This document shows positions 34,867 through 42,500 of a DNA stretch of 42,500 nucleotides, in pieces. The translations under genes and the position numbers were made by a program. The notes beneath the pieces are model-generated. The model had not been told where the DNA came from and made no database searches. It saw only the letters and a program-made list of their open reading frames with translations. Origin of the DNA: Monosiga brevicollis MX1 (taxonomy: Eukaryota; Opisthokonta; Choanoflagellata; Craspedida; Salpingoecidae); the NCBI RefSeq assembly GCF_000002865.3, contig NW_001865051.1:818047-860546 (forward strand), in the 5' to 3' direction. Every line of letters begins with the position of its first letter. The stretch's first letter is position 1.

Positions 34867-37800
34867 ATGACGCGCTTTCAACAACGGACCTTTGGGGTCT
34901 TGGCCCTGGCCCTGCTTGGTCTTGGTTGGTTGGGCCCTGCCCACCCCTCGCATACCCTTGTTTCGCTCAAGCCAATGGGGTCTCGACCCAGCTTCGCTCT
35001 GCCTTCGGACTTGCTTCTTATACTGCTTGTCTCTGTTACCCTACCACCATTCGCTCCTCGATTCCAGGTACCTGGGTCGCTGCCGACACCATCGGCACGG
35101 AAACCGGTGCGCCACTCCCGCCACCGCACAAACCCGTCAGCCCACAGGCGCGAGAAGCGCTTTCTCATCCGCCGCTTGGCTTTTTTGTTCGTTGGGCCAG
35201 ATCAATCTTATCAGGTAGACTGTGGCACAGCCAAGCTGCTGTGGACAGCGGGTTGCAATGAGCTGGGCGGCAACATGTCCCTCTCCGCCACCTGCGACGT
35301 ACGTCATGTCATGCTTCCTACATCTTTGCAGGTGTTTACAGGCCCACAGCATCGTTGGCAAAGTCCGCGACTGCAACTGTTGAGCTCTCTCGCTTCTTTG
35401 GCTCGTCTTGCTCACATGCCCTTCCCCGCATGTCCTGGCGCTGGCCGATGATAGAATGATCTCCATCTTTTTTCCCAGCCTGCCTGCAACTCCACCGTGT
35501 CTATGGCCGTGAATCCCGCCACAATCTGCTCCCAGTTTGGTGGTGGCCAATCCGGCAACGACTCCCCTAGCACAAGTTGTTCAGCAGCTGGTAAGCAGCG
35601 GGGGGGGTTTTTTTTCGGCCCATCTTTTGACTGCCGTCCGTCCCCTTGATCCTAACCTCTGAAACCCGTTTCTCCGCGCTTTCTTTCGTCCATAAACTGC
35701 GACACACCACAGGTGCTCACACTTTGGGTGCCAATCAAGTTGCCTTCACCTTCTTCGCTCAAGATTGCACTGCTATGTACCACCAGCTTCTCTTGGATGT
35801 GGATGCGTGCTTCTCCGCTGGACCAGGCTCCGCCATCAAGGTCGTTGGCTGCTCAGAGGGGGTAAGGACTATGTTTTGGTGACAGGAGAATGTGGTTTAC
35901 AAGCGCAATGCTCAAGCTCAGAGAGATACCTTCGCGCCCCCTTGACCAAGCGCCTTTGATCTGATGTGAATGCTGCCGGCTCCACTAGGTTCTTTTCTAT
36001 GATCTCTTTGAGAGCACGACATGCGAAACGAGCGGTGGCTCAGTGCGACAAAGCGCAATGATCGGAACCGATCAATGCCTCGGCGCAGATGCCCTCCCAG
36101 GTCTTTTGGATGATTCCCTCAGCGCCACCGTCCAATGTGGCTCCAATATCGAACCACGTATGTAGCCTCTGTTTAACATCTCACTGTCAAGTTTGGTCTT
36201 GCATATGAGCGAACCGTGTGGGGCTGCTCCTCTCATTTCCCCTGCTCGCATTCTGTTGATGCACTTTGTTGCAGCAACAACGGTCGAACCAAACACCGTT
36301 TCCCCGTCAGGCAATGGCAGTGCCGTCGCCAACGGTACTTTGCGCGCGCTATACATGCATGCCAATGTCCTGTTTCTTTTCTTCTTTTCTTCTTTTCTTC
36401 TTTTCTGTTGAGGGGAGGGGGTTGTTTTGGGAGTGGTGGTTTTTATTTATCACCATTACCACCTGTCATGGTGGCTTTTTTCAGCTTGTACGGCGCTCGT
36501 CCCTTCGTCCCTCCGTCCTCTTACTTTGTGTGTGCCCTCGGAATTTTCAGGTTACGCCGTCTTTGTCTTTTTCGATGGAAATGCCAGCACCTCCGGAAAC
36601 TCATCTTACGACACCGATTGCACACAGCACAGTGACTGTCCCGAGAACGAGTACTGTGATGTCGATGGACGCTGCTTCCTCTGTCAAGATTGCTACGATT
36701 ACGAAGACGCTCGCAACGGCTCTTGCAGTCAGATTTGCCCGCTGTCTTGCAATGTGTCCAACGATTGCCCTTCCAATGCTTGGTGCACCGTTGCTAACAC
36801 TTGTGAGAGCTGCCTGGCTACGACCTGCATCGATGAGCAAGAAGCCACCAACTCATGCGACAGCAGGTGCATGGCAAACGATGACCCTGGTGTGCCTCCC
36901 CAATGTGGCATTGATTACACTTGCCCGGAAAACTCTGTCTGCGACAACGGCCAGAGTTGCCTCGAATGCCAGTTTTGTTTTTTTGCCTCAGACCCCAACA
37001 TCGACTGCTATGCTGAGTGTGGCCTTACATGCAGCACCTCTGACTCTTGCCCATACGGACGCTTCTGTGGCAATGAGGCCTGCCTCAACTGTTCCCAGTG
37101 CACCGACTACCTGCAATCCCACCCCGACAGTGATTGCGCATCAAACTGCCCTACGAGCGACACATCCTGTCAGACAAACAGCGATTGTGCTGCTTCACCC
37201 AACCAGTACTGCAACATGTATGGTCTCTGCGACAATTGCACCCTATGCTGGTTATATGGCGATGCCATGGTCAATTGCAACGGCTGCGACCCAGTCTCAT
37301 GCCAATCAAAACACGACTGCAGCGGTGGCTTTTGCGACGCCAGCTCCGTTTGCCAGACGTGTCCCGATGACTGCAACACCCTTGCTACGCAAGGGGACAG
37401 AGATCAATGCACCGTGGACTGCACCCCAATCACTGAAGCCCCCCGCTGCACCACCAGTGATCAATGCGCACAAGACTCATACTGTGATGCCACCGGCTCC
37501 TGCAGTACCTGTAGTAATTGCTTCTTCCTCAGCCCCTATGATGAGTCGGAGGAATGTGCCGAGGTGTGCCAGGTCAATTGCTCACAAACTGTCAGTCACT
37601 ACGAGTGCGCTTACGCCAGTTTTTGCAGCCCTGAGGATCACAAGTGTGAATCGTGCTGGACCTGCACTGGCCAACTGGATGAGTGGAATACGTCCTGCAC
37701 CGATGTGTGCCCATTCAATGCCAACTCGAGTAATATCAACCTTTTCGATAGCTGCGCTACCAGTAGCCAGTGTGGCGGCCCTGATGATGACTATTTCTGT

Positions 37801-40749
37801 ACTCTCTCCAACTTTTGCGATCTTTGCAGTAGCTGTGATAACAGCGTTACCTATGGCAGGCCGGCAGGCAAGAACGTGCGCTGCCAGGATGTCTGTGCCC
37901 CAAACTGTGCCAGTGACAACGATTGTATGCCAGGCCAGACTTGCAATGATGGCTGGTGCGCCTATCCCGCGTACTCCACCGTGAGCACCACCTCATTCCC
38001 AAGCCAGCCCACGTCACCATGGCCCTGGAGCACGGACATCCCACCCTCCAACAGTGCCATTGGCGACGACGATGACTACGCTCCCCTCCCATGCGACCCT
38101 GCCCAGTACTCTCATATCGCGGCCTTTGCCATTAACCAATGCGTGGCAAGCGAAGAAGGCTCCTTCAAGATCTCCTGTTCACAGGTGAGCTACCGTTCAT
38201 CTTTTCGGTAGTGCAAGAACAAGACCAGGATCCGTGTGTTTTGAGTTGGGATCTTTTTCTTAAGCGCCTCTTGATTAACTTGTTTGGGGAAAAATAGACC
38301 AGCTTGACCATGGAGTTTTTCACCGACACCATGTGTCAGTCCGCCAGCAATACCGAAGATCTCAGCTTCACAGAGTGCTTCAGCAACTTCCGTGTCGAGG
38401 CTTGTGTTGGTAAGGTTGTGGCCACCTGAAACCACCATCACTCGTTCTGGCAAAGCATATTCCCACTCTCTGGAACCCTTGTTTCGACTCGGGCAACCCT
38501 CACCGCCAATGTATAACCATCCCAGAGCAATTGACAGCATATGAACGGCAGTTCCTCTTGGAGCAAATGCCCTCATCGTGCAATGACGCCCCAGAAGAAG
38601 TGAGCATTGGCTACTTGAACGAGTGCTTGCCTTATCTCGACTCGGGGTACCTGAAGATTGAAGAGTGCACTGCAAATGTACGTCCTCTCACCCTCATGTC
38701 GCCAAATTGGCGTTTAAAATTGCTTGACACTCACGAGCGTTGCTTTTGCTGGCATCATAGGGTGAGGTGAAGGGCACTGCTTACAATGACCCTGCTTGTG
38801 TTGACGTCAACCACACGCTCTCGCTGCAAGATCGCCAGTGTTTTGCTAAGCAGGGAAAATACCTTCGTGCTCGCTGCGGAACGAGCAGCGGCGCCTATTC
38901 CACTGATGCACCGAACCCTTCTGTCATGAGCTCTTCAACCACTGTGACGCATGCATCGACCGCCTCTTCCACTGCCAGCCCCACCAACGGCGCCTCCTCC
39001 ACTGCCAGCCCCACCAACGGCGCCTCTTCCACTGCTGGCCCCACCAACGGCGCTTCTTCCACTGTTGGTCCCACCAACGGCGCCTCTTCCACTGCTAGCC
39101 CCACCAACGGTGCCTCCTCCACTGCCAGCCCCACCAACGGCGCCTCTTCCACTGCTGGCCCCACCAACGGCGCTTCTTCCACTGCTGGCCCCACCAACGG
39201 CGCCTCTTCCACTGCTAGCCCCACCAACGGCGCCTCCTCCACTGCCAGCCCCACCATCGGCGCTTCTTCCACTGCGAGCCCCACCAACGGCGCTTCTTCC
39301 ACTGCCAGCCCCACCAACGGCGCTTCTTCCACTGCTAGCCCCACCAACGCTGCCTCCTCCACTGCCAGCCCCACCAACGGCGCCTCTTCTACTGCTAGCC
39401 CCACCAACGGCGCCTCCTCCACTGCCGGTCCCACCACCGACAAGAGCGCAAGCACAGCACCCACGGTCATTCCACCACTGGACAACACAGAGACAGTCCA
39501 AGGAACAATCTCTTTTCAAGGGGCGCTCTCAGATGAGATCAACAATGGTTGGGGGTAAGAGTCCAATTTTTCAGGGAGCGTGATCATTGCGGTCTGCGCT
39601 CAAGCCTCATTCCTTTTTTGCCTTTTCCCAAACACAGCGAGCAAGCGGTGGTCAGCTTTTTGCGCACGCACGTTAGTCCACGCTTGTCATTGGCCCACCA
39701 GGACTACGTCAACACGTTGGTTGTCACGAGTCGCACGAGTGATTCGACTGGCGCCACCATGCAATTCAAGATCCAGGTATGTTCAATATCCAAATGTAAT
39801 AAATGTTGTTGACTTACGCCAATTTTCAACAGTCTAGCCTCCCAACATACTGACTCGTGCACCCGTCCCCTGCTGGAATTGTCGGTATCTTCGTCTCAGG
39901 TTCCCCTCACAGCGGCAGATGATGTGACTGAAGTCTTCAATGAGGTATTTACTTTGGCTTGCGAGCTTCTGTGGTTTGGGCAACACTTGTGCTTTTGACT
40001 CATTTTAGGTGCTCTTTTAGATCTTCACCAACTTGAACGGTACCAACGGTTTGGTAGAGGCTTTGCGCACTGCAGGCCAGGTATGTCACCAAAAAAAAAG
40101 ATCCAACTACTTGATTTACCTCTGTGCCTCCTCCTCATCCCGCTTTGTCTGCTTGCCGGTCACCCTTTAACGCCAGGCCCAAGGCATCCGCGCCATTGAC
40201 ACAAGCACCTGGTCTGCATCTGGCCTCTTGCAAGCCTCCAAGCTCAACACCACTTCCACGCAATCACCCGGCGGTACCGTCGCGGGCTCAAAGTATGTTT
40301 ACCCACCCAGCTCACTTGCTTTTCTTGAATCCTTCAGCTCGCTGGCTCACTGATCTTCCCTTTCAACATCATAGGGGTTCTGGCAACAAGACCAGCAGCA
40401 CCACCACAATCGCCGTTGTGGCCGTTGTCTGCGCTCTAGTGGTCATCGTAGCTGTGTTCGCTGGACTGCACTACGCGTATGTTCTTGTTGGAAAGATGCG
40501 AGGTCGGCGCGCCTCACTTGTGTGGTAAGGGACTGTAGTCGCTCACAATTTTCGTTTTTCTCCTCCAGGCGCAAGGCAGGTGCTCGAGATGCAGCTGCCA
40601 ATCATCGTGAAGGCCCAATTTCCATGGTCAACCCAACCTATGATGGTGGTATGCAGCAAGCGACGGCACAGCAGGATCACCTCTACAGTGACGGTGACTA
40701 CATGGAGCCTATGACCCATTTTGAAGCTTCAGAAGATTATGAAGCTTAA
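34867..40749 (+). CDS. Cysteine-rich single-pass receptor with tyrosine-motif cytoplasmic tail
   Basis: Sixteen exons give about 1385 residues: 34867-35067, 35215-35298, 35479-35590, 35713-35861, 35989-36157, 36275-36334, 36551-38184, 38298-38409, 38526-38677, 38761-39554, 39638-39776, 39900-39944, 40021-40080, 40177-40292, 40375-40524, 40569-40749. All phases agree. In order the protein has a signal peptide; short Cys-containing modules; nine and a half eight-cysteine repeats of about 45-55 residues (about 270-790, pattern C-x5-C..C-x2-C-x2-C..C-x3-C..C, as in SDCPENEYC); more Cys modules; a 16-copy ASSTASPTNG stalk (about 959-1118); and a juxtamembrane domain (VVSFLRTHVSPRL). One transmembrane helix (about 1286-1310, TIAVVAVVCALVVIVAVFAG) leads to a 70-residue tail with NPTY (1347-1350), Y1365, YMEP at 1370 and Y1383. 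No kinase is present. I recognise no named family. MGSRP (34975) is an alternative signal-peptide start. Confidence 0.85.
38962..39441 (+). repeat. Coding minisatellite, 16 units of 30 bp
   Basis: Sixteen exact-length tandem units encode ASSTASPTNG with variants (AG, VG, TIG, TNA, TTD). Ser/Thr/Pro richness predicts a heavily O-glycosylated, extended stalk between the Cys-rich ectodomain and the membrane-proximal domain. Unit length is a multiple of three, so copy-number change keeps the frame. Confidence 0.97.
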
Positions 40750-41688
40750 GTGTGAAGCTCAAGTGTGAACGTGCGATTTGGGCTTGCGGCTTCTTTTTGC
40801 ATCTGTTCCCTCCCTCCGTGTTTGCGTGTGTGGGGAGTGCAAACCAGTGGTGTGCCAACTCACCTTCTTGACCGCCCACTTGCTCTTTCGTCCATCCGTC
40901 TTTCACATCTGCGTGTTGAGTGTCTTGGTTGTTTCATGTTGCTGTTGTTTTGCTTGGCTTTCGTGTCTGAGGCCAGGTTGGCTTGAATGTATGTCCTTGA
41001 CCTTCTACCCGCCCTTGATCCTTGTGTATTTCCCCAGTTTGAGTGAAATGTGCTGTGATGTTGTGTTACGCGACCATCTGTGCGTGTGCGCGCCAGACCC
41101 ATTGAGGCTTGGCAGCGCCCCGACAAAGTGACGAGATTTGTTTCACGTGTCAAAAACACCGTCATGGTGCAGCCTCGGCCATCTGAAGATTATGTTCGAT
41201 TGTGGTGTTACTCACTCGCCGCACACACGGCTACAACAAGCGTTTGCTGTTGGTCGATAAGGGACAAGTTTAGTTGGCGTGTTACGAGCCCGACGCAACC
41301 TGGCTGTTCAAATTGCTCAAAGATCAAACCTGATCGATATTAGACACAAAACAGTGAGAAACAAACAGAGGACGAAAGGCGTTGGAATAAAATGCAACCA
41401 GACAAAAGTCTTGTTGCTCCTCAACAAAGGCTTCTGCGATGTGCAAACAATGACTCAGAGCAAGCCCCAACGGCACGCTTCGTCCAAAAACGTGCAGGTC
41501 TTGAAATATAAACCACTCCTAAAGCCACGGCCAGCGGGTATGGAATGGTATACAACGCACACGATCAAGACCATCGACATGGTGGTGACACATTCATTCA
41601 GTCTATGAAATGGGCCACGGCACCTGATGACAAAAGCAAAACAAACATTCAGAGAAAAGCCATTCTCCGAGACCACAACAGAGCTGGC
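40750..41688. other. Convergent spacer after the receptor gene
   Basis: Receptor 3'UTR and the 3' side of the next minus-strand gene. An AATAAA occurs on the plus strand near 41384, about 640 bp past the stop, and could be the receptor's polyadenylation signal. No exon recognised; small open frames lack domains. Confidence 0.5.
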
Positions 41689-42500
41689 TCACGCCCAAGT
41701 GTCCGCAAATGAGGGATCAGCAGGTGCACCATAAGAGCGTTGGTGCCCTGTGCCACGGAATGTGATGGCAGGCTCATATCCAGCGTCAGTGCTCGGATTA
41801 AGGCCTGTCCAAGCATCACCACCTTCAACCCATCCACCAGCATATTCCGAGATGCCTGAATCCATGTCGGAATCAGGCGCCACGCCTGGTCGAACTGAGG
41901 AAGGCGGTTGAAGAAATGGGCGACTAGTCACGTGACCAGTCTGAGAGGATGGTGGATTTTGACGTAACGACGGTTGCTCCTGAAAAGGTTGTTGGCCTTG
42001 GATCTTGGCCGCACTGGCCTCCTGTGGCGAGAGAAATTGCATGTGCTGTTGGAACGGTGAAATAACCTGCGGATGATGATGCGTTTGAGGACCCAAAGAC
42101 CTCGTTGGAGGGTAACGTGGGTAGACGGCTTGTGCAACCGGATTGGAACGGGACTCGGACGAGGTATGGGAGCTAGACTGCTGTGTATACATGGCTGAGA
42201 ACTGCATCTGAGGCTGGTACTGGCGCGATTGCATCGAGGCTGATCCCAACCGTGCCTCGCGCGGGCTCTGCGCAGTTGCTTGATTATGTCCCGTGTTGGT
42301 TGTCAGGGACCTCTTCAAGTGGTGGGGAAGGGACGGTACGCCTTGCAGTGTTTGCAATGATGCATTTTGCTGGTGGTGTGTCCACGGAGGCCGAGCACCG
42401 TGGAGCAGCGGTGCAAACTGGGCAGAGCCCATCCCGTCCAAATCTGGCGAGTGAGCCGAATGTCCCTCCCCTTGCGTCCACAGGAAAAGCCGAGACTGGC
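41689..42500 (-). CDS. C-terminal part of a Gln/Pro/Ser-rich protein (incomplete)
   Basis: One frame is open on the minus strand from the right window edge to a TGA at 41689, giving at least 269 residues, so the gene starts outside the window. The sequence is low complexity and rich in Gln, Pro, Ser and His (SPFQQHMQFLSPQ, QQPFQEQPSLRQNPPSS), with a more acidic end (DSDMDSGISEYAGGWVEGG, SFADTWA). No domain is recognisable. The composition fits a disordered C-terminal tail of a regulatory or scaffold protein. An intron near the edge cannot be excluded. Confidence 0.6.
   Translation of the reverse strand, partial: QSRLFLWTQGEGHSAHSPDLDGMGSAQFAPLLHGARPPWTHHQQNASLQTLQGVPSLPHHLKRSLTTNTGHNQATAQSPREARLGSASMQSRQYQPQMQFSAMYTQQSSSHTSSESRSNPVAQAVYPRYPPTRSLGPQTHHHPQVISPFQQHMQFLSPQEASAAKIQGQQPFQEQPSLRQNPPSSQTGHVTSRPFLQPPSSVRPGVAPDSDMDSGISEYAGGWVEGGDAWTGLNPSTDAGYEPAITFRGTGHQRSYGAPADPSFADTWA

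Noticed and set aside
36266-37984. 572-residue open frame overlapping the receptor's main exon
   Set aside because: It is a shifted frame of the Cys-repeat exon. Its Thr/Ala/Pro-rich translation has no domain logic, while the other frame has regularly spaced cysteines and in-phase splice sites.
38895-39519. Long minus-strand frames over the stalk repeat (VEEAPLVGLA and GGASSGRGAVGG periodic proteins)
   Set aside because: These are antisense readings of the 30-bp coding minisatellite. They have no start context, no splice partners and no independent signal.
40693-40710. YMEPM in the receptor tail as a PI3-kinase YxxM site
   Set aside because: Methionine is at +4, with proline at +3, so it is a YxxP-type site and not YxxM.

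Overview
This window is nuclear DNA from an intron-rich, compact unicellular eukaryote. I infer a choanoflagellate (Monosiga/Salpingoeca-like). The evidence is animal-type domains (SH2, SAM, F-BAR, ependymin, Caprin-like), many short GT-AG introns of about 50-250 bp, roughly one gene per 4 kb on both strands, and abundant long microsatellites. No bacterial, viral or organellar segment and no transposon was seen. The gene models below come from hand splicing. For every complete model the exon lengths sum to a multiple of three and the intron phases agree.

Layout, left to right: an SLC25A44-type mitochondrial carrier (-, 154-1415); a DPY19 C-mannosyltransferase (+, 2162-6532, 18 exons); an orphan protein with an activation-domain-like N-terminus (+, 6862-8664); ribosomal protein S11 (-, 8945-9924) with a pyrimidine-tract leader and a 5'UTR intron; nucleoporin Nup50 (+, 10673-13360); a JmjC oxygenase (-, 13471-15543); a MYND zinc-finger protein (+, 17088-18493); a Caprin-like RNA-binding protein with a long Gln-rich tract (-, 19022-23178); a gene-poor stretch of simple repeats (23.2-25.6 kb); a secreted ependymin-family protein (+, 25590-26278); a SAM-CUE-SH2-PTB-like-SH3 adaptor (-, 26618-30188); a PACSIN/syndapin F-BAR-SH3 protein (+, 31911-33697); a large cysteine-rich single-pass receptor (+, 34867-40749); and the 3' end of a Gln/Pro/Ser-rich protein (-, 41689 to the window end).

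Most genes are unrelated housekeeping or regulatory genes. The exception is 26.6-40.7 kb. There a multidomain phosphotyrosine/ubiquitin adaptor and an endocytic F-BAR protein lie head to head. Next to them is a receptor whose short cytoplasmic tail carries an NPxY motif and further tyrosines in acidic contexts. The F-BAR protein also ends in a tyrosine-bearing tail. A shared receptor-endocytosis or phosphotyrosine module is my inference. The sequence shows only the domains, the motifs and the proximity.
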